In this document: piece by piece, positions 23,781 to 40,170 of the stretch
How positions within the stretch are numbered: position 1 is the stretch's first letter
Layout of the letters: every line of letters starts with the position of its first letter
Assembly: GCF_964355755.1 (NCBI RefSeq)
Contig: NC_092676.1
Coordinates: forward strand, 13,376,288-13,440,287
Direction of reading: 5' to 3'
DNA: 64,000 nt
From: Antedon mediterranea
Taxonomy: Eukaryota; Echinodermata; Crinoidea; Comatulida; Antedonidae
Position numbers and translations under genes: made by a program
Notes under the pieces: model-generated
Databases searched by the model: none
Seen by the model: the letters and a program-made list of their open reading frames with translations, nothing else
What the model was told of the DNA's origin: nothing

Positions 23781-26700
23781 CGACCTCGATTTTAAGTACA
23801 GACAGTGACCCCGATTTTACTTACAGACATCGACCTAGTTTTAACGTAAAGATATACACCCCGTTTTGACGTACATACATCGACAGCGATTTTACGTAAA
23901 GACAACGACCCCGATTTCACGAACAGACATCGATCCCGTATTTACGTACAGGCATCGACCCCGATTTTACGTACAGACATCGACCCCGATTTTACGTACA
24001 TACATCGACCCCTATTTTACGTACAGAGATCGACCCAGTTTTTACGTACAGACATCGACCCCGATTTTACGTACAGACATCGACCCCGATTTAACGTACA
24101 TACATCGAACCCGATTTTACGTACAGACATCGACCCCGTTTTGACGTAAAGACTTCGACAGCGATTTTACGTAAAGACAACGACCCCGATTTCACGAACA
24201 GACATCGATCCCGTATTTACGTACAGGCATCCACCCCGATTTTACGTACAGACATCGACCCCGATTTTACGTACATACATCGACCCCTATTTTACGTACA
24301 GAGATCGACCCAGTTTTTACGTACAGACATCGACCCCGATTTTACGTACAGACATCGACCCCGATTTAACGTACATACATCGAACCCGATTTTACGTACA
24401 GACATCGACCCCGTTTTGACGTACAGACTTCGACAGCGATTTTACGTAAAGACAACGACCCCGATTTCACGAACAGACATCGATCCCGTATTTACGTACA
24501 GGCATCCACTCCGATTTTACGTACAGACATCGACCCCGATTTTACGTACATACATCGACCACTATTTTAAGTACAGAGATCGACCCAGTTTTACGTACAG
24601 ACATCGACCCCGATTTTACGTACAGACATCGACCCCGTTTTTACATAGAGACATCGAATCTGTTTTAACGTACAGACATCGACCTAGTTTTTACGTACCG
24701 ACATCGACCTCAATTTTACGTACAGACATCGACCCCGATTTTACGTACATACATCGACCCCGATTTTACGTACAGACATTGACCTCGATTTTACGTACAT
24801 GCATCGACCCTGATTTTACGTACAGACATCGACCTCGATTTTACGTACATTCATCGACCTAGTTTTGACGTACAGACATCGACACAGATTTTACGCAAAG
24901 ATATCGACCCCGATTTCACGTACAGACATCGACCACGATTTTACTTGCAGACATCAACACAGTTTTTACGTACAGACAGCGACACCGTTTTACGTACCGA
25001 TTACGACCCCGATTTTACGTACAGAAATCGACCTAGTTTTTAGGTACAGACATCGACACTGATTTTACGTACAGACATTGACCCCGATTTTACGTACAGA
25101 CATCGACCTAGTTTTTACATACAGACATCGACCCCGTTTTTACATACACATATACATCGACCTCGATTTTACGTATAGACATCGAACCCGTTTTTACGTA
25201 CAGGTATCGACAATGATTTTACGTACAGTCATTGACCTAGTTTTGAACTACAGACATCGACCACGTTTTTACGTACAGACATCGACCCTAATTTTACGTA
25301 CAGACATGTATCTCGATTTTACGTACATACATCGACCACAAATCAACGTAGAGACATCGACCCCGATTTTACGTACAGACATCGACAATGATTTTACGTA
25401 CAGACATCGACCCCTATTGTACGTACAGAGATCAACCCAGTTTTTACGTACAGACATCGACCCCGATTTTACGTACATACATCGACCCCTATTTTACGTA
25501 CAGAGATCGACCCAGTTTTTACGTACCGACATCGACCTCAATTTTACGTACAGACATCGACCCCGATTTTACGTACATACATCGACCCCGATTTCACGTA
25601 CAGACATTGACCTCGATTTTACGTACATGCACCGACCCTGATTTTACGTACAGACATCGACCTCGATTTTACGTACAGTCATCGACCTAGTTTTGACGTA
25701 CAGACATCGACACAGATTTTACGCAAAAATATCGACCCCGATTTCACGTACAGACATCGACCACGTTTTTACGTACAGACATCAACCTAGTTTTTACGTA
25801 CAGACATCGGCCTAGTTTTTACTTACAGACCTCGACATAGTTTTTATGCAATGACAGCAACCCCGACTTTACGTACAGATATGGACCCCGATTTTACGTA
25901 CAGACATCGACCTAGTTTTGAACTACAGATATCGACCACGTTTTTACGTACAGACATCGACCCTGATTTTAAGTACAGACATGTACCTCGATTTTACATA
26001 CATACATCGACCAAAAATCAACGTAGAGACATCGACCCCGATTTTACGTAGAGACATCGACAATGATTTTACGTACAGACATCGACCTAGTTTTGACCTA
26101 CATACATCGACCTAGTTTTCACGTACAGACATCTACCCCATTTTTACATACAGACATCGATCTAGTTTTTTACGTACAGAGATCGACCTAGTTTTTACGC
26201 AAGACATCGACCCCGTATTTACGTACAAACGTTGACCTAGGTTTTACGTACATACATCAACTCCGTTTTTACGTAAAGACATCGACCCCGATTTTACGTA
26301 CCGACAGCGACCCCGATTTTACGTACAGACATCAACCCCGTTTTGAGGTACAGACATCGACACCGATTTTACGCAAAGACAACGATCCCGATTTCACGTA
26401 CAGACATCGACCCCGATTTTATGTACAGACATCAACCCCGATTTTACGTGCATACATCGACCCCGATTTTACGTACAGACATTGACCCAGTTTTTACGTA
26501 CAGACATCAACACCTTTTTACGTAAAGGCATCGACCTAGTTTTTACGTACAGACATCGACCTCGATTTTACGTACATACTTTGACCGCTATTTTACGTAC
26601 AGACATAGACCTCTTTTTACATACAGACAACGATCCCAATTTTACATACAGACATCGACACCAATTTTACGCAAAGACAACGACCCCGATTTCACGAATA

Positions 26701-27334
26701 GACATCGATTCCGATTTTACGTACATACATCGACCCGATTTTACGTACAGTCATCGACCCAGTTTTTACGTATAGACATTGACCTAGTTTCTACGTATAA
26801 ACATCGACCCCGATTTTACGTACATACATCGACCCCGATTTTACGTACAGACATCGACCCAGATTTTACGTACATACATCGACCCCGATTTTACATACAT
26901 ACATCGACTCCTATTTTACATACAGACAACGACCCCGATTTTACGTACAGACATCGACCTAGTTTTGACGTACAGATATCTACCCCGTTTTGACGTACAG
27001 ACATCGACACCAATTTTACGCAAAGACAACGACCCCGATTTCACGAATAGACATCGATCCCGTATTTACGTACAGACATCGATCCCGTATTTACTTACAG
27101 ACATCGACCTAGTTTCCACGTGCAAATATGAACCTCGATTTAACGTACTTATATCGATCCCGATTTGACGTACATACATCGATCCCGTATTTACGTACAG
27201 ACATCGATCCCGTATTTACTTACAGACATCAACCTAGTTTCTACGTACAAACATCGATCCCGATTTGACGTACATACATCGACCCCGATTTTACGTACAT
27301 ACATCGACCCCGATTTTACGTACAGTCATCGACC

Positions 27335-30300
27335 ACTATTTTAAGTACAGAGATCGACCCAGTTTTACGTACAGACATCGACCCCGATTTTACGTACAGA
27401 CATCGACCCTGATTTTACGTACAGACATCGACCCCGTTTTTACATAGAGACATCGACTCTGTTTTAACGTACAGACATCGACCTAGTTTTTACGTACCGA
27501 CATCGACCTCAATTTTACGTACAGACATCGACCCCGATTTTACGTACATACATCGACCCCGATTTTACGTACAGACATTGACCTCGATTTTACGTACATG
27601 CATCGACCCTGATTTTACGTACAGACATCGACCTCGATTTTACGTACATTCATCGACCTAGTTTTGACGTACAGACATCGACACAGATTTTACGCAAAGA
27701 TATCGACCCCGATTTCACGTACAGACATCGACCACGATTTTACTTGCAGACATCAACACAGTTTTTACGTACAGACAGCGACACCGTTTTACGTACCGAT
27801 TACGACCCCGATTTTACGTACAGAAATCGACCTAGTTTTTAGGTACAGACATCGACACTGATTTTACGTACAGACATTGACCCCGATTTTACGTACAGAC
27901 ATCGACCTAGTTTTTACATACAGACATCGACCCCGTTTTTACATACACATATACATCGACCTCGATTTTACGTATAGACATCGAACCCGTTTTTACGTAC
28001 AGGTATCGACAATGATTTTACGTACAGACATTGACCTAGTTTTGAACTACAGACATCGACCACGTTTTTACGTACAGACATCGACCCTAATTTTACGTAC
28101 AGACATGTATCTCGATTTTACGTACATACATCGACCACAAATCAACGTAGAGACATCGACCCCGATTTTACGTACAGACATCGACAATGATTTTACGTAC
28201 AGACATCGACCCCTATTGTACGTACAGAGATCAACCCAGTTTTTACGTACAGACATCGACCCCGATTTTACGTACATACATCGACCCCTATTTTACGTAC
28301 AGAGATCGACCCAGTTTTTACGTACCGACATCGACCTCAATTTTACGTACAGACATCGACCCCGATTTTACGTACATACATCGACCCCGATTTTACGTAC
28401 AGACATTGACCTCGATTTTACGTACATGCACCGACCCTGATTTTACGTACAGACATCGACCTCGATTTTACGTACAGTCATCGACCTAGTTTTGACGTAC
28501 AGACATCGACACAGATTTTACGCAAAAATATCGACCCCGATTTCACGTACAGACATCGACCACGTTTTTACGTACAGACATCAACCTAGTTTTTACGTAC
28601 AGACATCGGCCTAGTTTTTACTTACAGACCTCGACATAGTTTTTATGCAATGACAGCAACCCCGACTTTACGTACAGATATGGACCCCGATTTTACGTAC
28701 AGACATCGACCTAGTTTTGAACTACAGATATCGACCACGTTTTTACGTACAGACATCGACCCTGATTTTAAGTACAGACATGTACCTCGATTTTACGTAC
28801 ATACATCGACCAAAAATCAACGTAGCGACATCGACCCCGATTTTACGTAGAGACATCGACAATGATTTTACGTACAGACATCGACCTAGTTTTGACCTAC
28901 ATACATCGACCTAGTTTTCACGTACAGACATCTACCCCGTTTTTACATACAGACATCGATCTAGTTTTTTACGTACAGAGATCGACCTAGTTTTTACGCA
29001 AGACATCGACCCCTTATTTACGTACAAACGTTGACCTAGGTTTTACGTACATACATCAACTCCGTTTTTACGTAAAGACATCGACCCCGATTTTACGTAC
29101 CGACAGCGACCCCGATTTTACGTACAGACATCAACCCCGTTTTGAGGTACAGACATCGACACCGATTTTACGCAAAGACAACGATCCCGATTTCACGTAC
29201 AGACATCGACCCCGATTTTATGTACAGACATCAACCCCGATTTTACGTGCATACATCGACCCCGATTTTACGTACAGACATTGACCCAGTTTTTACGTAC
29301 AGACATCAACACCTTTTTACGTACAGACATCGACCTAGTTTTTACGTACAGACATCGACCTCGATTTTACGTACATACTTTGACCGCTATTTTACGTACA
29401 GACATAGACCTCTTTTTACATACAGACAACGATCCCGATTTTACATACAGACATCGACACCAATTTTACGCAAAGACAACGACCCCGATTTCACGAATAG
29501 ACATCGATTCCGATTTTACGTACATACATCGACCCGATTTTACGTACAGTCATCGACCCAGTTTTTACGTATAGACATTGACCTAGTTTCTACGTATAAA
29601 CATCGACCCCGATTTTACGTACATACATCGACCCCGATTTTACGTACAGACATCGACCCCGATTTTACGTACATACATCGACCCCGATTTTACATACATA
29701 CATCGACTCCTATTTTACATACAGACAACGACCCCGATTTTACGTACAGACATCGACCTAGTTTTGACGTACAGATATCTACCCCGTTTTGACGTACAGA
29801 CATCGACACCAATTTTACGCAAAGACAACGACCCCGATTTCACGAATAGACATCGATCCCGTATTTACGTACAGACATCGATCCCGTATTTACTTACAGA
29901 CATCGACCTAGTTTCTACGTGCAAATATGAACCTCGATTTAACGTACTTATATCGATCCCGATTTGACGTACATACATCGATCCCGTATTTACGTACAGA
30001 CATCGATCCCGTATTTACTTACAGACATCAACCTAGTTTCTACGTACAAACATCGATCCCGATTTGACGTACATACATCGACCCCGATTTTACGTACATA
30101 CATCGACCCCGATTTTACGTACAGTCATCGACCCAGTTTTTACGTACATACATCAACCTCGATTTTACGTACAGACATTGACCCCGATTTTACGTACATA
30201 CATCGACCCCGATTTTACATACATACATCGACTCCTATTTTACATACAGACAACGACCCCGATTTTACGTACAGACATCGACCTAGTTTTGACTTACAGA

Positions 30301-33300
30301 TATCTACCCCGTTTTGACGTACAGACATCGACACCAATTTTACGCAAAGACAACGACCCCGATTTCACGAATATACATCGATCCCGTATTTACGTACAGA
30401 CATCGATCCCGTATTTACTTACAGACATCGACCTAGTTTCTACGTGCAAATATCAACCTCGATTTAACGTACTTATATCGATCCCGATTTGACTTACATA
30501 CATCGATCCCGTATTTACGTACAGACATCGATCCCGTATTTACTTACAGACATCGACCTAGTTTCTACGTACAAACATCGATCCCGATTTAACGTACATA
30601 CATCGACCCCGATTTTACGTACATACATCGACCCCGATTTCACTTACATACATCGACCACGATTTTACGTACAGACATCGACCCCGATTTTACGTAAATA
30701 CATCGACCCGATTTTACGTACAGTCATCGACACAGTTTTTACGTACAGACATCGACCCCGATTTTCCGTACACGCATCGACTCCGATTTAACGTACAAAC
30801 ATCGATCCCGATTTTATGTATACACATCAACCCCGATTTTACGTACAGACATCGACCCCGATTTTACGTACATACATCGACCCCAAATTTACGTACAGAC
30901 ATCGACCCCGATTTTACGTACAGACATCGACCTAGTTTTTACGTAAAGACATCGACCCTGATCTTACATACAGACATCGACCTAGTTTTTACGTACAGAC
31001 ATCGACCCCGTTTTTACATACATATATCGACTCCGTTTTTACGTACAGACATTGACCTAGTTTTTACGTACCGACATCAACCTCAATTATACGTGCAGAC
31101 ATCGACCCCGATTTTACGTACAGACATCGACCTAGCTTTGAACTACAGACATCAACTGCGATTTTACGTACAGACATCGACCTACCTTTGAACTAGAGAC
31201 ATCGACACCGGTTTTACGTACAGACAACGACCCCGATTTAACGTACATACATCGAACCCGATTTTACGTACAGACATCGACCCCGTTTTGACGTACAGAC
31301 TTCGACAGCGATTTTACGTAAAGACAACGACCCCGATTTCACGAACAGACATCGATCCCGTATTTACGTACAGGCATCCACCCCGATTTTACGTACAGAC
31401 ATCGACCCCGATTTTACGTACATACATCGACCACTATTTTAAGTACAGAGATCAACCCAGTTTTACGTACAGACATCGACCCCGATTTTACGTACAGACA
31501 TCGACCCTGATTTTACGTACAGACATCGACCCCGTTTTTACATAGAGACATCGACTCTGTTTTAACGTACAGACATCGACCTAGTTTTTACGTACCGACA
31601 TCGACCTCAATTTTACGTACAGACATCGACCCCGATTTTACGTACATACATCGACCCCGATTTTACGTACAGACATTGACCTCGATTTTACGTACATGCA
31701 TCGACCCTGATTTTACGTACAGACATCGACCTCGATTTTACGTACATTCATCGACCTAGTTTTGACGTACAGACATCGACACAGATTTTACGCAAAGATA
31801 TCGACCCCGATTTCACGTACAGACATCGACCACGATTTTACTTGCAGACATCAACACAGTTTTTACGTACAGACAGCGACACCGTTTTACGTACCGATTA
31901 CGACCCCGATTTTACGTACAGAAATCGACCTAGTTTTTAGGTACAGACATCGACACTGATTTTACGTACAGACATTGACCCCGATTTTACGTACAGACAT
32001 CGACCTAGTTTTTACATACAGACATCGACCCCGTTTTTACATACACATATACATCGACCTCGATTTTACGTATAGACATCGAACCCGTTTTTACGTACAG
32101 GTATCGACAATGATTTTACGTACAGACATTGACCTAGTTTTGAACTACAGACATCGACCACGTTTTTACGTACAGACATCGACCCTAATTTTACGTACAG
32201 ACATGTATCTCGATTTTACGTACATACATCGACCACAAATCAACGTAGAGACATCGACCCCGATTTTACGTACAGACATCGACAATGATTTTACGTACAG
32301 ACATCGACCCCTATTGTACGTACAGAGATCAACCCAGTTTTTACGTACAGACATCGACCCCGATTTTACGTACATACATCGACCCCTATTTTACGTACAG
32401 AGATCGACCCAGTTTTTACGTACCGACATCGACCTCAATTTTACGTACAGACATCGACCCCGATTTTACGTACATACATCGACCCCGATTTTACGTACAG
32501 ACATTGACCTCGATTTTACGTACATGCACCGACCCTGATTTTACGTAAAGACATCGACCTCGATTTTACGTACAGTCATCGACCTAGTTTTGACGTACAG
32601 ACATCGACACAGATTTTACGCAAAAATATCGACCCCGATTTCACGTACAGACATCGACCACGTTTTTACGTACAGACATCAACCTAGTTTTTACGTACAG
32701 ACATCGGCCTAGTTTTTACTTACAGACCTCGACATAGTTTTTATGCAATGACAGCAACCCCGACTTTACGTACAGATATGGACCCCGATTTTACGTACAG
32801 ACATCGACCTAGTTTTGAACTACAGATATCGACCACGTTTTTACGTACAGACATCGACCCTGATTTTAAGTACAGACATGTACCTCGATTTTACGTACAT
32901 ACATCGACCAAAAATCAACGTAGAGACATCGACCCTGATTTTAAGTACAGACATGTACCTCGATTTTACGTACATACATCGACCTAGTTTTGACCTACAT
33001 ACATCGACCTAGTTTTCACGTACAGACATCTACCCCGTTTTTACATACAGACATCGATCTAGTTTTTTACGTACAGAGATCGACCTAGTTTTTACGCAAG
33101 ACATCGACCCCGTATTTACGTACAAAAGTTGACCTAGGTTTTACGTACATACATCAACTCCGTTTTTACGTAAAGACATCGACCCCGATTTTACGTACCG
33201 ACAGCGACCCCGATTTTACGTACAGACATCAACCCCGTTTTGAGGTACAGACATCGACACCGATTTTGCGCAAAGACAACGATCCCGATTTCACGTACAG

Positions 33301-35530
33301 ACATCGACCCCGATTTTATGTACAGACATCAACCCCGATTTTACGTGCATACATCGACCCCGATTTTACGTACAGACATTGACCCAGTTTTTACGTACAG
33401 ACATCAACACCTTTTTACGTACAGACATCAACCTAGTTTTTACGTACAGACATCGACCTCGATTTTACGTACATACTTTGACCGCTATTTTACGTACAGA
33501 CATAGACCTCTTTTTACATACAGACAACGATCCCGATTTTACATACAGACATCGACACCAATTTTACGCAAAGACAACGACCCCGATTTCACGAATAGAC
33601 ATCGATTCCGATTTTACGTACATACATCGACCCGATTTTACGTACAGTCATCGACCCAGTTTTTACGTATAGACATTGACCTAGTTTCTACGTATAAACA
33701 TCGACCCCGATTTTACGTACATACATCGACCCCGATTTTACGTACAGACATCGACCCCGATTTTACGTACATACATTGACCCCGATTTTACATACATACA
33801 TCGACTCCTATTTTACATACAGACAACGACCCCGATTTTACGTACAGACATCGACCTAGTTTTGAAGTACAGATATCTACCCCGTTTTGACGTACAGACA
33901 TCGACACCAATTTTACGCAAAGACAACGACCCCGATTTCACGATTAGACATCGATCCCGTATTTACGTACAGACATCGATCCCGTATTTACTTACAGACA
34001 TCGACCTAGTTTCTACGTGCAAATATGAACCTCGATTTAACGTACTTATATCGATCCCGATTTGACGTACATACATCGATCCCGTATTTACGTACAGACA
34101 TCGATCCCGTATTTACTTACAGACATCAACCTAGTTTCTACGTACAAACATCGATCCCGATTTGACGTACATACATCGACCCCGATTTTACGTACATACA
34201 TCGACCCCGATTTTACGTACAGTCATCGACCCAGTTTTTACGTACATACATCAACCTCGATTTTACGTACAGACATTGACCCCGATTTTACGTACATACA
34301 TCGACCCCGATTTTACATACATACATCGACTCATATTTTACATACAGACAACGACCCCGATTTTACGTACAGACATCGACCTAGTTTTGACGTACAGATA
34401 TCTACCCCGTTTTGACGTACAGACATCGACACCAATTTTACGCAAAGACAACAACTCCGATTTCACGAATATACATCGATCCCGTATTTACGTACAGACA
34501 TCGATCCCGTATTTACTTACAGACATCGACCTAGTTTCTACGTGCAAATATCAACCTCGATTTAACGTACTTATATCGATCCCGATTTGACTTACATACA
34601 TCGATCCCGTATTTACGTACAGACATCGATCCCGTATTTACTTACAGACATCGACCTAGTTTCTACGTACAAACATCGATCCCGATTTAACGTACATACA
34701 TCGACCCCGATTTTACGTACAAACATCGACCCCGATTTCACTTACATACATCGACCACGATTTTACGTACAGACATCGACCCCGATTTTACGTAAATACA
34801 TCGACCCGATTTTACGTACAGTCATCGACACAGTTTTTACGTACAGACATCGACCCCGATTTTCCGTACACGCATCGACTCCGATTTAACGTACAAACAT
34901 CGATCCCGATTTTATGTATACACATCAACCCCGATTTTACGTACAGACATCGACCCCGATTTTACGTACATACATCGACCCCAAATTGACGTACAGACAT
35001 CGACCCCGATTTTACGTACAGACATCGACCCCGATTTTACGTACAGACATCGACCTAGTTTTTACGTAAAGACATCGACCCTGATTTTACATACAGACAT
35101 CGACCTAGTTTTTACGTACAGACATCGACCCCGTTTTTACATACATATATCGACTCCGTTTTTACGTACAGACATCGACCTAGTTTTTACGTACCGACAT
35201 CGACCTCAATTATACGTGCAGACATCGACCCCGATTTTACGTACAGACATCGACCTAGCTTTGAACTACAGACATCAACTGCGATTTTACGTACAGACAT
35301 TGACCTACCTTTGAACTACAGACATCGACACCGGTTTTACGTACAGACATCGACCCTGATTTTACGTACAGACATCGACCCCGTCTTTACATACAGACAT
35401 CGATCTTGTTTTTTAAGTACAGAGATCGACCTAGTTTTTACGTACCGACATCGACCCAGTTTTTACATACAGATATCGAATCCGATTTTCCGCACAGACA
35501 TTGACCCCGATTTCACGTGCAGACACCGAC
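27335..35530 (+). repeat. Higher-order tandem duplication, unit about 4098 bp
   Basis: Landmark variant strings recur exactly 4098 bp apart: for example 27664/31762, 27877/31975, 29964/34062 and 30489/34587. Within the first unit the stretch 27.3-30.1 kb is itself a copy of 24.55-27.3 kb. Edges are approximate. Confidence 0.82.
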
Positions 35531-38500
35531 CCCATTTTTACGTACAGGCATCGACCCCGATTTAATGTATAGACATCGACCCCGATTTTATGTACAGACA
35601 TCGGCCTAGTTTTTATGTACAGACATCGACCTAGTTTTTAGGTACCGACATCGACCTCAATTTTACGTGCAGACATCGACCCCGATTTTACGTACAGACA
35701 TCGACCTAGCTTTGAACTACAGACATCAACTGCCTTTTTACGTAAATATATCGACCCCAATTTTACGTACAGATATCGACCCAGTTTTTTCGTACAGACA
35801 TCGACGCCATTTTTACGTACAGACATCGACCCTGATTTTACATACAGAAATGTACCCCGATTTTACGTACAGACATCGACCCCGATTTTTACGTATAGAC
35901 ATCGACCTTGATTTAACGTACAGACATCGAACCCGTTTTTACGTGCAGAGATCGATCCCGTCTTTACATACAGACATCAACCTAGTTTTTACGTAAAGAC
36001 ATCGACCCTGATTTTACATACAGACATCGACCTAGTTTTGACGTACAGACATCGATCCCGTTTTTACATACATATATCGACTCCGTTTTTACGTACAGAC
36101 ATCGACCTAGTTTTTACGTACCGACATCAACCTTGATTTTACGTAGAGACATTGACCCCGATTTTACGTACATACATCGACCTCGATTTTAGGTACAGAC
36201 ATCGACCCCGATTTTACGTACAGACATCGACCTAGTTTTGACGTACAGACATCGACCCAAATTTCACGATCAGACATCGATCCCGTATTTACGTACAGAT
36301 ATCGATCTCGTATTTACGTACAGACATCGACCCCGTTTTTACGTAAAGACATTGACCTAGTTTTTATGTACCGACATCGACCAAGTTTTTACGTACAGAA
36401 ATCGACCCCGATTTTACGTACAGACATCGAACCCGATTTTACGTACAGACATCGACCCCGATTTTACGTATAGACATCGCCCCGATTTTACATAAAGTCA
36501 TCGACCCAGTTTTTACGTACAGACATCGACCTTGATTTTACGTACAGAAATCAACCCCGATTTTACGTACATACATCGACCCCGATTTTACGTACAGACA
36601 TCGACCCCGATTTTACGTACAGACATCGACCTAGTTTTTACGCACCGACATCGACCTAGACTTTACATACAGTCAGCGACCCCGATTTTACATACAGACA
36701 TTGACCTAGTTTTGACGTACAGATATCGACCCCGTTTTTACGTACAGATATCGACACCGATTTTACGCAAAGACAACGACCCCGATTTCACGTACAGACA
36801 TCGACACCGATTTTACGTACAAACATCGACCATGATTTTACATACAGACATCGACCTAGTTTTTACGTACAGACATCGACCCTGATTTTACATACAGACA
36901 TCGACCTAGTTTTGACGTACAGACATCGACCCCGTTTTTACATACAGATATCGACTCTGTTTTTACGTACAGACATCGACCTAGTTTTTACGTACCGACA
37001 TCGACCTTGACTTTACGTACAGACAGCGACCCCGATTTTACGTACAGCCATCAACCCCGTTTTGACGTACAGACATCGACTTAATTTTGACGTACAGACA
37101 TCGACTTAATTTTGACGTACAGACATTGACCCCGATTTTACGTACAGACATCGACCAAGTTTTTACGTACAGACCTCAACCTCGATTTTACGTACAGACA
37201 TCGACCCCGTTTTTACGTACATACCTTGACCCCAATTTAACGTACAGACATCGACCCCGATTTTACGTACAGACATCGACCTAGTTTTTACGTACAGACA
37301 TCGACCCCGATTTTACGTACAGACATCGACTCCTCTTTTATGTACAGACATCGACCCTGATTTTCCGTACAGATATCGACCCCGATTTTACGTACATACA
37401 TCGACCCCGATTTTACGTACAGACATCGACCTCGATTTTACGTACAGACATCGACCCGATTTTACCTACAGTCATCGACCCAGTTTTTACGTACAGACAT
37501 CAACCTCGATTTTACGTACCGACATCGATCAATAATTTACGTACATACATCGACCCCGATTTTACGTACATACATCGATTCCTATTTTACGTACAGAGAT
37601 CGACCCAGTTTTTACGTATAGACATCGACCCCGATTTTACATTCAGACATCGACCCCGATTTAACGTACATACATCGAACCCGATTTTACGTACATACAT
37701 CGATCCCGATTTTACGGACAGCCATCAACCCCGTTTTTACGTACAGATATCGACCCCGTTTTGACGGACAGAAATCGACCCCGTTTTGAGGTACAGACAT
37801 TGACCACGTTTTTACGTTCAGACATCGAACCCGATTTACAGTACAGGCATCGACTCCGATTTAACTTAAAGACAACGACCCCGAATTCACGAACAGACAT
37901 CGATCCCGTATTTAGGTACAGACATCGACCCCTATTTTACGTACAGAGATCGACCCAGTTTTTACGTACAGACATCGACCCCGATTTTACGTACAGACAT
38001 CGACCCCGATTTAACGTACATACATCGAACCTGATTTTACGTACATACATCAACCCCGATTTTACGTACAGCCATCAACCTCGTTTTTGCGTACAGACAT
38101 TGACCTAGTTTTGACATACAGATATCGACCCCGTTTTGACGTACAGAAATCGACCACGTTTTTACGTACAGACATCGAACCCGATTTACCGTACAGGCAT
38201 CGATTCCGATTTAACGTACAGACATCAACCCCGATTTTATGTACATACATCGACCCCGATTTTACGTACAGACATCGACCTCGATTTTACGTATAAACAT
38301 CGACCCAGTTTTTACGTACAGACATCGTCCTTGTTTTTACGTACAGACATCGACCCTTATTTTACAAACAGACATCGACCTAGTTTTGACGTACATATAT
38401 CGACTCCGTTTTTACGTACAGACATCGACCTAGTTGTTACGTACAGACATCGACCCTGATTTTACATACAGACATCGACCCCGTTTTTACGTACCGACAT

Positions 38501-38972
38501 CGACCTCAATTTTACGTACAGACAGCGACCCCGATTTTACTTACAGACATCGACCTAGTTTTAACGTACAGATATCGACCCCGTTTTGACGTAAATACAT
38601 CGACTGCGATTTTACGTAAAGACAACGACCCCGATTTCACGAACAGACATCGACCCCGATTTTACGTACATACATCGACCCCGATTTTACGTACAGAGAT
38701 CGACCCAGTTTTTACGTACAGACATCGACCCCGATTTTACGTACATACATTGACCCCGATTTTACGTACATACATCGACCCCGATTTTACGTACAGTCAT
38801 CGACCAAGTTTTTACGTACAGACATCAACCTCGATTTGACGTACAGACATCGAACCCGATTTTACGTACAGACATCGACCACGATTTTACGTACAGACAT
38901 CGACCCGATTTTACGTACAGCCATCAACCCCGTTTTTACGTACAGACATCGACCCCGTTTTGACAAACAGAC

Positions 38973-39128
38973 GTGTCGGTACGTAAAAACTAGGTCGATG
39001 TCTGTACGTAAAAACAGAGTCGATGTCTGTACGTAAAATCGAAGTCGATGTCGGTACGTAAAAACTAGGTCGATGTCTGTACGTAAAAACAGAGTCGATG
39101 TCTGAATGTCAAAACGGGGTCGATGTAC
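38973..39128 (-). repeat. Inverted monomer block, copy 3
   Basis: Same reversed block as at 17990, with the same flanks (TTTTGACAAACAGAC on the left), located just before the second LINE copy. Confidence 0.9.
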
Positions 39129-40170
39129 ATGAAATCGACACTATTTTGAGGTAAAGACATCGACCACGTTTTTACGTACAGACATCGAACCCGATTTACC
39201 GTACAGGCATCGACTTCGATTTAACGTACATTCATCAACCCAGCTTTTACGAAAAGACATCGACCTAGTTTTTACGTACAGACATCGATCCAGATTTTAC
39301 ATACAGACATCGACCCCGTTTTTACGTACCGACATCGACCTCGATGTTTTAATTTTTTTTTGTCTTGTGTGAGTTCATCTCACGTTTATTTAAATTCTCA
39401 TTGGTGAATATATTATATACATATAAGTATATTTGTGACAATTAAAAGTAAGTGTTTAAAGTAGTTAAAATACAGGTATATTTACATAATAAGATGCTTG
39501 AATTCAGTATTAACCATATTTGTTTTCATTAAAATTTTAGAAAAAAAATGAAAAATGGCGGTAAAATACATGATTAAAATGTTCTTGTTAAACTATCTTA
39601 TTTGTGCTCTTATTTGTGTTCGAGTAGAGAGGCTATAAACTCAGGGGAGGAAAATGTAGTATCCTCCCTTTTCACCAAGATAAAAAGGATGAAATGAAAA
39701 AAGAGGAATGCAAAGGTTTGAAAGTTAGATATTTAGAATGATAGCATGCAATAATATATTTATTGAAAACCGTAAGTTTAGAGTCCATACACTGTGCGAG
39801 ACACTTCATACCCGAGGTCACCTTGGTACAACTACTACTTACAATTTGTATTTACGATATAAAATATTGCAAATATAGAAAAATATATATATTGAACAAA
39901 TACAAATACATGCAGATAACATTGACATGTTTACAATATGAATATTGCAAATATAGAAAAATATATATATATTAAAAAATAAATACCAATAATTACAGAT
40001 TTCATATAAGTTATTAAAATTGTCTAAAAACATAATCAAGGGTTACATTTAAAATCACTTGAAATAAAAAAGGGCTACACATTTATATTAAAACTTATAC
40101 AGCATATGTCACACTAATATAAAATACAATTGTAAAACGTAGGGATGGAGATCTCCAGCACATATATATT

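Larger units (their letters stand above)
23781..39345 (+). repeat. 25-bp minisatellite array, segment 2
   Basis: 15.6 kb of the 25-bp family without unrelated insertions. Contains higher-order structure: about 24.55-27.3 kb recurs at an offset of 2774-2799 bp, and about 27.3-31.3 kb recurs at 4098 bp (31.4-35.3 kb). The part from about 36.5 kb to 39.3 kb matches the segments before the first and third LINE copies. Variant monomers with single-base indels explain the changes in phase. All open frames here are periodic translations of the monomer. Confidence 0.95.
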